From Bacteroidales bacterium (lineage in GTDB: Bacteria; Bacteroidota; Bacteroidia; Bacteroidales; UBA932), in assembly GCA_024401825.1 (NCBI GenBank), contig JAKSKF010000007.1, forward strand, positions 1 to 55,940: 55,940 nt of DNA, given 5' to 3'. The translations under genes and the position numbers were made by a program. The first letter of the stretch is position 1; the number at the start of each line of letters is the position of its first letter. Shown piece after piece: positions 26,239 through 33,493 of the stretch. The notes below the pieces were generated by a model. That model was not told the origin of the DNA. It did no database searches and saw only the letters and a list, made by a program, of their open reading frames with translations.

Positions 26239-27042
26239 TCAATCCCTCTCCAGATAACGTTCCTTCAGTACTGAAATATCATAATCCGTGACGCAAAGGG
26301 GCCCCTTGAGATATTCGGTCAGGGAGCCGAATCTTCTGTCAATCAAGTCCAGGGCATTGACAAAATACCTGGGGTTCACGCTTATGAAAGTACGGATTAC
26401 TTCCTTTTGGGCATCGGTCTGAACCTTGCGGAACAGGGCCTGGAGTTCGTTTTCATAATATTGCGCGGAAATCATATAGTCATACATTATCAGTTCCCTG
26501 TCTGCCCCAAGGGCGGAAAGTATGAACGCGGCCCCCAGTCCCGTGCGGTCCTTTCCCTGCGAGCAATGCCAATAGACGGCGCCGTCCGGCGCTCCCGCTA
26601 TCTCCGACATAAAAGCGGCGTACTGAAGCTGGGTGTATTCGTTCATTACCATTTCCGAATACAGCGACGCGGCCACCCTCTGCACGAATGTGTCTCCGCT
26701 GTTCCTGAGCAGCCAGGAAGCAAGGTCACTGAATGCCTCCTTGGGCAGGGTCGAGCCCGCGGCCTTCTCCGTATCGGGGTCAATGGCCGGCAACCATATC
26801 CTGTCCGCCCCCGGTACCTCCCGGTCCGGAGCCGCAGTCACCTCCTCAAGTGTGCGGAAATCAAAGATGCGCCTCACCCCGTAACGGGCAGAAAGCCCGG
26901 CGATATCCTCATCCGAGGCATCGCTGAGCGCTCCTCCACGCAACAGGAGTCCCTTCCTGATTCTTGAACCGTCGGGAAGAACGTACCCTCCGAGTTCCCT
27001 TGCGTTGGATATGCTCGGAAGGATGAAGAGGCCGGAATCCAA
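26239..27042 (-). CDS. Tyrosine-protein phosphatase (Y_phosphatase3 type)
   Basis: A 267-aa phosphatase. The N-terminal ARELGGYVLPDGSRIRKG is the family start, and HCSQGKDRTGLG is the CX5R phosphate loop with the extra GKDRTG typical of this class. It may act on phosphotyrosine or phosphoinositide-like substrates. The start is a TTG at 27040-27042, since no ATG precedes the conserved N-terminus. It lies in the same frame as the upstream STAS gene, only one sense codon after that gene's TAG. It is the sixth gene of the series from 31345. Confidence 0.85.
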   Translation of the reverse strand: MDSGLFILPSISNARELGGYVLPDGSRIRKGLLLRGGALSDASDEDIAGLSARYGVRRIFDFRTLEEVTAAPDREVPGADRIWLPAIDPDTEKAAGSTLPKEAFSDLASWLLRNSGDTFVQRVAASLYSEMVMNEYTQLQYAAFMSEIAGAPDGAVYWHCSQGKDRTGLGAAFILSALGADRELIMYDYMISAQYYENELQALFRKVQTDAQKEVIRTFISVNPRYFVNALDLIDRRFGSLTEYLKGPLCVTDYDISVLKERYLERD

Positions 27043-27045
27043 ACC

Positions 27046-27348
27046 CTACTGAATCTTTATGATGTTGGAAAAGCCGGTTATGTCGAACACTTCCTTGACC
27101 TCGGGACGCATATTCTTCATCACCATATTGCCGTTCTTGAGAGACACGGCCTTCTGAAGCATCAGGAAAAGCCTGAGTCCCTGGCTTGAAGTATATTCCA
27201 TATCAGAGCAGTCAATCTCTATGTCAGGGTGCTCGAGTTCCATCAGAGGAGCCATATCCTGTTGAAACTGACTTGCATTGGTCGTGTCCAGTCTTCCTTT
27301 GAGTGTTGCGAAGGTCTTGCCTTCACCTGTGGTAATCTGTAAATCCAT
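27046..27348 (-). CDS. STAS-domain anti-sigma factor antagonist (RsbV/SpoIIAA-like)
   Basis: A 100-aa single STAS domain. KGRLDTTNASQFQ and SDMEYTSSQGLRLFL are the family hallmarks; Ser54 or Ser55 in TSSQG is at the position phosphorylated by the partner kinase in RsbV and SpoIIAA. It lies 1 nt after the SpoIIE-type phosphatase gene, which would dephosphorylate it, and two genes after the RsbW-like kinase that would phosphorylate it. Together they make a partner-switching module. Confidence 0.93.
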   Translation of the reverse strand: MDLQITTGEGKTFATLKGRLDTTNASQFQQDMAPLMELEHPDIEIDCSDMEYTSSQGLRLFLMLQKAVSLKNGNMVMKNMRPEVKEVFDITGFSNIIKIQ

Positions 27349-27349
27349 A

Positions 27350-29251
27350 CTATTTGAAATAAGTTATTGTCATTATCGTTATATCGTCGTTCTGGGGATT
27401 TTCGTCCACGAAAGACCTTATGTCCTCCAGAAGTCCGTCGCTTGCCTCCCTTGAGTCGAGTCCTGAGGAAGAGCCGGCCCATTGCAGCAACCTGTCGTTG
27501 CCATACTGGCTTCCGTCCTTTTTCTCAGCCTCGTTCACGCCGTCCGTATAGAGAATGATGCGGCCGCCTTTCTGCAAAGTGACGGTTTCCACCTCATAAG
27601 GGAATGAGGAGTCCAGGCCGAGCGCAAGATTGGGGCGGGGTCTGACAAACTCCGCCTTTCCATCCGGAGACACCAGGATGAACGGGTTGTGGCCCGCATT
27701 GCAGAAAATCAGTTCCCCGGTATCGAGGTTCAGACGCCCGAAGAGCAGGGTGACAAAGAAGAATTCCGAATTGTTCTCGCAAAGGTTCGAGTTAATCTTC
27801 TGGACGGAAGACTTCAGGTCCTGGTCGTGAATGAGATGGCAGGCCATCCTGGTCAATGCCATATACAATGATGCGGGAACACCCTTTCCGGACACGTCTC
27901 CAACCGAGAAATACAGGAGATTGCCGTTCAGCTTGAAGTCGTACAGGTCTCCGCCCACCTCCCTCGCAGGTCTCAGCAGGGCGTAGAGGTCAATCCTGTC
28001 GGTCTGCGGGAAGTTGACCGGAAGCATTGCCTTCTGAATCCTTTCGGCTATGTTGAGTTCGCTTTCGAGGCGTTCGTTCGCCGCCGTGGTCTGCTTCAGT
28101 TCTCCTATGTAGTTCTGCAGGTTGTTCTGCATATATTCGAAAGAGTCCCTGAGCTGGCGTATCTCGTCCTCGGACTTGATGTCCGGCAACTCGCTCCCGA
28201 AGTCTCCGGTAGCTATTCTTTTTGCAGAATTGCTGAAAATCACAAGGGGACCGGTCTGGGACTTGACGAGCAGGTAGCAGACAAGGAAAATCAGCATAAG
28301 CCCCAGAACAGCAATTAATATAACAAATCTGTTAAGGTTTCTGATATGACCCAGGACGTCTCTGATTTCCGTGTGGATGGACATTTTCCACCCGTTGTGA
28401 AGGGAGCCGTAAACCACGTAGCACAGGTGGTTGTCCATCACATAGACATTTGCTTCCTTTTCACCGGCCATCATTGATTTGAGGATTTCAGACACCCCGC
28501 TGGAATTCCTTTCGTTCTTCTGAAAATATGAATACACCGTTTCTCCCGCAAGAGAATCGCTCTCGCTGACGTTGAGATAAGAGCCCTGGCGGCTGCAGAG
28601 AATCACGAGCGAATGTTCGTATGCCTGCACGTCGTTCACGGTTTCAGAGAGCCAGTCGAGCGTGACGTCAGCGGTGATTACCGCATAGACTTTGCCGGAA
28701 GCGTCCTTCAGGGGCCAGCTGTAGGTTGTCATCCTGTAATCTCCCCCACCAAGGTCGACATACGGTTCACACCAGCCGGCTTTACCCGTGTTGAACGGTT
28801 CGGTGAACCAGCCCATGGAGAAGTAATCGTAATCGTCGGTCCCCAACTGTCTGGAGACTATCCTTTCCGTATCGCGTTCAACGTACGAATAGGGTGAAAA
28901 ATAGTGTCTGCCCTTGAAATGGTCGCGGCTGAACGCTATGGCGGAGCCCACTATGTAGGGGCTCTCGGACACTATTCTCTCAGTTATGTGATAGAGATAT
29001 TCTTCGTCAAGACTGTTTTCCCTCACGAGCCAGGCCTCGTTCTCGACGGACAGTTCAACCTCCCTCAGAACAGACTCGACCTCGCGGATGTTGGCGTCCA
29101 GCAGATTGAGAGACGACTTCTGCGACTCCCGCACTATTTCCCTGTAGGACAGAACGGACACGGCGAGCAGCGCCACCAGGAAAAGTATTGAGGTGGCGGT
29201 GAGCAGCTTGAGGCTCAACCTCAGGGAAAACGACTTGCTGGCCGGTTTCAT
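27350..29251 (-). CDS. Membrane sensor Ser/Thr phosphatase: sensor-HAMP-SpoIIE (RsbU-like)
   Basis: A 633-aa protein. TM1 at about 14-37 is followed by an extracytoplasmic Cache-like sensor domain (about 40-300), TM2 at about 305-328 (VILIAVLGLMLIFLVCYLLV), a HAMP linker (RIATGDFGSELPDIKSEDEI), a short coiled coil, and a PP2C-type SpoIIE domain with VGGDLYDF, VGDVSGKGVPASL, LYTDGVNEA and NDDITIM, which supply the Asp metal ligands. It should dephosphorylate the STAS protein in response to a signal outside the membrane. The ATG overlaps the RsbW-like stop by one base (TGATG). Confidence 0.93.
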   Translation of the reverse strand: MKPASKSFSLRLSLKLLTATSILFLVALLAVSVLSYREIVRESQKSSLNLLDANIREVESVLREVELSVENEAWLVRENSLDEEYLYHITERIVSESPYIVGSAIAFSRDHFKGRHYFSPYSYVERDTERIVSRQLGTDDYDYFSMGWFTEPFNTGKAGWCEPYVDLGGGDYRMTTYSWPLKDASGKVYAVITADVTLDWLSETVNDVQAYEHSLVILCSRQGSYLNVSESDSLAGETVYSYFQKNERNSSGVSEILKSMMAGEKEANVYVMDNHLCYVVYGSLHNGWKMSIHTEIRDVLGHIRNLNRFVILIAVLGLMLIFLVCYLLVKSQTGPLVIFSNSAKRIATGDFGSELPDIKSEDEIRQLRDSFEYMQNNLQNYIGELKQTTAANERLESELNIAERIQKAMLPVNFPQTDRIDLYALLRPAREVGGDLYDFKLNGNLLYFSVGDVSGKGVPASLYMALTRMACHLIHDQDLKSSVQKINSNLCENNSEFFFVTLLFGRLNLDTGELIFCNAGHNPFILVSPDGKAEFVRPRPNLALGLDSSFPYEVETVTLQKGGRIILYTDGVNEAEKKDGSQYGNDRLLQWAGSSSGLDSREASDGLLEDIRSFVDENPQNDDITIMTITYFK

Positions 29252-29649
29252 CAGGCGTTCAGATTCAGTTTCATCAACAGGGAATTGCTCCTGTCCTTGT
29301 ATGTGTAAACAATCTCACTCATCATCTTCTTGCAGATAAGAATGCCAAGGCCGCCTATCTGACGCTTTTCGACGGGGGCTTCGAGGTCCGGCTCGCCATT
29401 GTCGAGGGGATTGAATTCCACACCTCCGTCCCGAAACCTTATGTTCAGCTGGGAGTTGTCAATCCAGACACCGAGTTCCACCCAGGTGGTGCCGGAATAA
29501 CAGAGAATGTTTTCCTCCACTTCCTCGACGCAAAGCCTGATTTTGAACTTGATGTTCTCCGGAAGAGAATCGACGTCGGAGCAGTTCATCACAGTCTCGA
29601 TTATTTCCTGGTTTCTGCCTTCTACCGGCTCAAATCTTTTTTTCAGCAT
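29251..29649 (-). CDS. Anti-sigma factor / STAS kinase (RsbW-like HATPase)
   Basis: A 132-aa GHKL-type ATPase. The N-box CVEEVEENIL has Glu and Asn, the G1 box is FRDGGVEFNPL and the G2 box GGLGILI. This is the small RsbW/SpoIIAB class that phosphorylates the STAS antagonist and binds a sigma factor or another client when the STAS protein is unavailable. No sigma factor gene is present in the operon, so the client must be elsewhere. It starts 5 nt after the HD hydrolase gene. Confidence 0.92.
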   Translation of the reverse strand: MLKKRFEPVEGRNQEIIETVMNCSDVDSLPENIKFKIRLCVEEVEENILCYSGTTWVELGVWIDNSQLNIRFRDGGVEFNPLDNGEPDLEAPVEKRQIGGLGILICKKMMSEIVYTYKDRSNSLLMKLNLNA

Positions 29650-29654
29650 ATCGG

Positions 29655-30245
29655 TTATCGTTTTTGTTTTTCAAATACCTGTTCTATTGCTTGGGTGAAT
29701 TCGGAATATGCGGGCGTACCGTCAAGTTCCTTCAATGACTGCGCAAGCCCCCTGTAATGCCATTCGTGGTCGGCCGCGCCGCCGGGAGCGTGGAAACGGC
29801 TCCAAAGGGCGTCGCCCAGGACGGCGAAATCCCGCCTTATGGCCCTCATATTGGAGAGTTTGTCCCCCAGCGCCACAATCTTGGCATCACGTCCGACCGT
29901 CGCGAGACGGTCTATTGCGGCCTGCTTGCGGGCGCGCCAGCTGCGCCTCTCCGAAACGTCCGGGAGGACGATGTCGGTATCAGCCTCGACAAGGGACGCC
30001 ACCCTGTTTCCGAACTCGCGTCGCAAAATCTCCGCGGTCACGTCCGTGTCCTCTATCGTGTCGTGAAGGACTGCGGCGGCAAGCACTTCCTGGTCTGAAG
30101 TCATCGTAGCCGCAATTTCAAGCGCTTCCAGGACGTGTACCACGTAGGGGAAGCCCTTGCCCCGGCGCTCCGTACCCGAATGCGCGTCAACGGCAAATTT
30201 TATTGCGCGGTCAAGCAGTTCTGTATTCAAGGGAGCGTTTGCCAT
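29655..30245 (-). CDS. Small HD-domain alarmone hydrolase (SAH/MESH1-like)
   Basis: A 196-aa single HD domain. VVHVLEALEIAA holds the first His, AAVLHDTIEDTD the HD plus ED pair, and GDKLSNM the last Asp and Asn, the same order as (p)ppGpp hydrolase domains of Rel and MESH1. It should hydrolyse (p)ppGpp or a related alarmone. The ATG at 30243-30245 follows the synthetase stop by 2 nt; a GTG at 30251 would overlap it. Being paired with a synthetase gene recalls toxic small alarmone synthetase / hydrolase pairs. The hydrolase assignment is strong; its exact nucleotide is not known. Confidence 0.88.
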   Translation of the reverse strand: MANAPLNTELLDRAIKFAVDAHSGTERRGKGFPYVVHVLEALEIAATMTSDQEVLAAAVLHDTIEDTDVTAEILRREFGNRVASLVEADTDIVLPDVSERRSWRARKQAAIDRLATVGRDAKIVALGDKLSNMRAIRRDFAVLGDALWSRFHAPGGAADHEWHYRGLAQSLKELDGTPAYSEFTQAIEQVFEKQKR

Positions 30246-30247
30246 AT

Positions 30248-31345
30248 TCACTTGTTGAGGAAAGGGATGTTGGACGCCGTGTTAAGCAGGCGTTCGGCCA
30301 GTTCATAATTGTGGTCGGACTCGCCGCCCACAGTGTCATAGAATTTCTTTATTTCTTTCACGCCGGCGCCGTTGCGCAGCAGATACACCAGACAGAGGTT
30401 GCGAGGCGCCACGGAAGATGATATTATGTCCAAATCCGTGTCGGCTATCTGGAAAACCGCCAGGCGGTAGGCGGACTCGCTGTTCCTGTTGATGAAGGAA
30501 TTCAGGTCCGCGATGGTCCGGAAGCCGAACTGAAGGAAAACCTGCAGGTAGTTGGACAGGGGCACGTCATAGATTTCCGCCTGATTGATGGCGGCAACCT
30601 TGCGGAGCAGCCTGTCGAAAGGCTGGAGTTCCAGGTAACTCGCATACGAGTCCGCATTCAGGGGGACATCCTCGAACTTGCCGCTGCTGACCAGAGACTT
30701 GACGTTGAACCTGTAGTTGTTTATTTCCATCCTTATGGCGCTGAACTGCTCGTCCGCAAGTTCCAGGACTCCGGCAAGCCTGTTCAGGTTGCGCACGTAC
30801 ACGGAGGGGATTTCCACACCCGCCTTGTAACCTATGTCGTGGTTCAGCGTAGCCCACACGTGCTGGAGGGCGGTGCGCATCTGCAGTTCGAACCTGACAT
30901 TGTTGATTTCAGGCCAGGAGGGGTCGCTGAAGAGACTTTCAGGGATGCTGCAGATATAGTGGAGGGAATTGTACCCGAAACTGTCCAAATCGTGCATATT
31001 CCTCTTGTCCACGCTGTTTACCCAGTCAACCTTGAAAACCTTGTCAACTATTCCGGAAATCTTGTCCACGTCATCCGTATAGAAGGTGATGACCCTTGCG
31101 CCCACTATGTCAGTGAGGTCGAAGACGTCGGCGTACTTGGCTCCCTTCTTGGAGAGTTTGCCCACAAGGCTCGCCTCCGTCTTGATTCTGGTTTCAAGCG
31201 CATTGATGAGAACACCCTTTTCAGAGATAGCCTGCTGGAGAAAATCTCTGACAAGAGACTCCAGCTTGGCAAAAAGGAGCATATTCTCACGATACTGTTC
31301 CAGAATGGAAGAGCAATGTGCGTCAAGTCCGTAATTTTCCATCAT
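30248..31345 (-). CDS. RelA/SpoT-domain alarmone synthetase (GTP pyrophosphokinase-like)
   Basis: About 365 aa. The synthetase core is at about 45-175: TRIKTEASLVGKLSKK (ATP-site basic residues), FDLTDIVGARVITFY, FGYNSLHY (G-loop) near 123-130, and FELQMRTALQHVW with the catalytic Glu near 153. A C-terminal region of about 190 residues of unknown function follows; there is no HD, TGS or ACT domain, so this is not a long Rel. The start is taken as the first of two adjacent ATGs at 31343-31345, since the promoter box at 31373-31380 lies downstream of the longer frame's start. Nothing indicates whether it makes (p)ppGpp or pyrophosphorylates another target, as toxSAS enzymes can. Confidence 0.88.
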   Translation of the reverse strand: MMENYGLDAHCSSILEQYRENMLLFAKLESLVRDFLQQAISEKGVLINALETRIKTEASLVGKLSKKGAKYADVFDLTDIVGARVITFYTDDVDKISGIVDKVFKVDWVNSVDKRNMHDLDSFGYNSLHYICSIPESLFSDPSWPEINNVRFELQMRTALQHVWATLNHDIGYKAGVEIPSVYVRNLNRLAGVLELADEQFSAIRMEINNYRFNVKSLVSSGKFEDVPLNADSYASYLELQPFDRLLRKVAAINQAEIYDVPLSNYLQVFLQFGFRTIADLNSFINRNSESAYRLAVFQIADTDLDIISSSVAPRNLCLVYLLRNGAGVKEIKKFYDTVGGESDHNYELAERLLNTASNIPFLNK

Positions 31346-31372
31346 TCCGCTGAAAAAGGGGCACCTATTCCG

Positions 31373-31380
31373 CAAATTTA
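31373..31380 (-). promoter_or_regulatory. Promoter box of the alarmone synthetase operon
   Basis: Minus strand TAAATTTG, 27 nt before the ATG at 31345. It may drive the whole series down to 21979. Confidence 0.6.
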
Positions 31381-31392
31381 GCAAAATTTTAA

Positions 31393-31400
31393 TAGATTTG
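31393..31400 (+). promoter_or_regulatory. HAD-IIA gene -7 promoter box
   Basis: TAGATTTG matches TAnnTTTG and ends 28 nt before the ATG at 31429; divergent from the box at 31373-31380. Confidence 0.55.
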
Positions 31401-31428
31401 CAACGCAAAAATCAATGAGAGGAAACAT

Positions 31429-32259
31429 ATGGACAAGTATCTGAGGGACAGTTTGCGGAACATTTCACACATTGCTCTGGATATGGACGGAACCATTTAC
31501 CTGTCCGACACGATATTCCCTTTCACGCGAGACGTTCTTTCCCGGTTCAGGGAGATGGGACTCGGATATTCGTTCCTGACCAACAACCCCACCAAATCTC
31601 CGGCGGACTACCTGTCCAAACTCCGGGCGATGGGAATAGAGGCCTCGGAAGACCAGATATGCGCCACTTCGCGCGCCACGGTGGACTACGTACGGTCCAA
31701 CTTCCCCGACGCCCGCAGACTTTTCATTCTGGGGACGCCCTCTCTTGAAGGGCTGTTCAGGGAGGAAGGGTTCGAAATCGCCTCGGACAGCCCCGGGGAC
31801 GTTCCCGACATCGTAATAGCATCTTTCGACACCACCCTCACCTATTCAAGGCTCTGCCGGGCGGCCTGGTGGGTCAGCAAGGGAGTGACATACCTTGCCA
31901 CAAATCCCGACAGGATATGTCCCACAGACCTCGACACTGTCCTGGTGGACTGCGGAAGCATATGCAAATGCATCGAGCACGCCACCGGACGCAGGCCCGA
32001 CGCCACCCTCGGAAAGCCGAACCCGGATATGCTGGCCGGAATCTGCAGGAGTCACTCCCTGGAAAAGAGGCAGGTGGCAATGGTCGGAGACCGCATCTAC
32101 ACCGACATCGAGATGGCGCGGCGCGCAGGCGTCTTCGGAGTGCTCGTCCTGAGCGGAGAATCGGATGCCGGAGCCGTCAGCAAAGCCCCCTGCCGTCCGG
32201 ACCTTGTATGTTCCGACATAAAAGAATTTGCGGACCTCCTGACGGAAGCCCGCAGATAA
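31429..32259 (+). CDS. HAD-IIA family sugar/nucleotide phosphatase (NagD-like)
   Basis: A 276-aa protein. Motif I is LDMDGTIYLSD, motif II SFLTNNPTKSP (the class-II cap follows), the Lys of motif III is in LGKPNPDM, and motif IV is MVGDRIYTDIEMA. Proteins of this class dephosphorylate sugar phosphates or nucleotides (NagD, 4-nitrophenylphosphatase, phosphoglycolate phosphatase). The natural substrate is not predictable. It is a single gene divergent from the alarmone operon and converges with the GNAT gene 25 nt later, where I see no clear terminator. Confidence 0.92.
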   Translation: MDKYLRDSLRNISHIALDMDGTIYLSDTIFPFTRDVLSRFREMGLGYSFLTNNPTKSPADYLSKLRAMGIEASEDQICATSRATVDYVRSNFPDARRLFILGTPSLEGLFREEGFEIASDSPGDVPDIVIASFDTTLTYSRLCRAAWWVSKGVTYLATNPDRICPTDLDTVLVDCGSICKCIEHATGRRPDATLGKPNPDMLAGICRSHSLEKRQVAMVGDRIYTDIEMARRAGVFGVLVLSGESDAGAVSKAPCRPDLVCSDIKEFADLLTEARR

Positions 32260-32284
32260 TCCGGCCTCGAGAGGGAGCCCTTAC

Positions 32285-33409
32285 TCAGATTATTGTCTTG
32301 ACGTAGCAGCGACGCCTCATAAAAGGCTTGGGGTCGTAAGAGTCGAACAGGGTCTGGACCTTGAAATTGTCCTCCAGCTGGGGATTCATCACCAGTTTGC
32401 GTATTCCCATATCCAGGCATCCCTGGTGGATGTACTTCATCAGCAGCATAGATGCTCCCTTGCCCTGATATTCGGGAAGCACCCCTATCATAAGCGCCTC
32501 CAGCGTGTCATTCTTGCGAAGAGCTTTCAATATGTCTATGAAGCCGAAGGGGAAAAGCCTTCCGCCGATTTTCTTCACAGCCTTGCTCAGTGACGGAACG
32601 CAGAATGCGAACCCCACAGGCTTGTCCTCGGCGTTGACGCAGACCGCGACGAAGCGCGGGTCCAGTATCGCAATGTAAGTCTTGAGATAACGCTTGATTT
32701 GAGTGTCGGTCAGAGGTGTGAACTCGAACAGTTCGGAGAAGGATTCGTTGCACAGGTGGAACAGGTCCATTCCGTATTTCCTGCCCAGTTCCCTGGTGCT
32801 GCGGGCCTCGTAAATCCTCAGTCCGAAGCGTTCCGTGACCCGGTCAGTGTAATTGTAAGATTCCGGCACCTGGTCAGGAATGTCGAAAATCTTCTGGGTC
32901 CAGTCGGCATCCTTTTCAAAGCCTATTTCCTTGAGAATCCTGTCATAATACGGATAGTTGTACAGACAGGTGAACGGGCTCAGGTTTTCATATCCTTCGA
33001 CCAGGGAACCCTCCTTGTCCATATCGGTGAATCCGAGCGGGCCCTTGATTTTGGTACAGCCCTTCGACTTGCCCCATTGGGCGACCTTGTCGGTCAGCGC
33101 CTTGGCCACCTCGACGCTTTCTATGAAGTCGAACCAGCCGAAGCGGACAACGTTCTCCTTCCAGATTTCATTGGCCTTGCGGTTGATTATTCCGGCAATC
33201 CGGCCAACTATTTCATCGTTCTCATTATAAGCAAGATACAACTGCGCTTCGCAGAATTCGAATGCGGCGTTCTTCTTTGGATTCAGGGTATCGAACTCAT
33301 CCCCCAGGAGGGGCGGCACCCAATTTTCACATCCCTTGTAAAGGGTCTCCGGCCAGGTGATGAACTTCCGGAGTTGTTTTTTGGTTTCTACGATAGAGAT
33401 ATAAGTCAT
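32285..33409 (-). CDS. GNAT-superfamily acyltransferase (candidate bacterial ceramide-synthase-like)
   Basis: A 374-aa protein. The C-terminal half has a GNAT core: ALMIGVLPEYQGKGASMLLM holds the Q/RxxGxG/A acyl-CoA loop, and the N-terminal half repeats a GNAT-like segment (AYNENDEIVGRIAGIIN). This double-GNAT length matches proteins annotated as N-acetyltransferases, including the bacterial ceramide synthase described in Caulobacter. It lies divergent from an acyl-activating enzyme and an acyl carrier protein, a setting also seen around sphingolipid genes. The acyl-transfer role is inferred; no serine palmitoyltransferase is in the window. Confidence 0.8.
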   Translation of the reverse strand: MTYISIVETKKQLRKFITWPETLYKGCENWVPPLLGDEFDTLNPKKNAAFEFCEAQLYLAYNENDEIVGRIAGIINRKANEIWKENVVRFGWFDFIESVEVAKALTDKVAQWGKSKGCTKIKGPLGFTDMDKEGSLVEGYENLSPFTCLYNYPYYDRILKEIGFEKDADWTQKIFDIPDQVPESYNYTDRVTERFGLRIYEARSTRELGRKYGMDLFHLCNESFSELFEFTPLTDTQIKRYLKTYIAILDPRFVAVCVNAEDKPVGFAFCVPSLSKAVKKIGGRLFPFGFIDILKALRKNDTLEALMIGVLPEYQGKGASMLLMKYIHQGCLDMGIRKLVMNPQLEDNFKVQTLFDSYDPKPFMRRRCYVKTII

Positions 33410-33439
33410 TTGTTCTCTATTTTTGGTTCAGTACGTTCG

Positions 33440-33447
33440 CAAAAATA
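33440..33447 (-). promoter_or_regulatory. GNAT gene -7 promoter box
   Basis: Minus strand TATTTTTG, 30 nt before the ATG at 33409. Confidence 0.6.
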
Positions 33448-33459
33448 GCAATATTTTCT

Positions 33460-33467
33460 TATATTCG
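33460..33467 (+). promoter_or_regulatory. AMP-ligase gene -7-like promoter box
   Basis: TATATTCG, one base from TAnnTTTG, ends 26 nt before the chosen ATG at 33494. Confidence 0.45.
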
Positions 33468-33493
33468 CAGTATTGACAGAAAATAGTGCGTGT

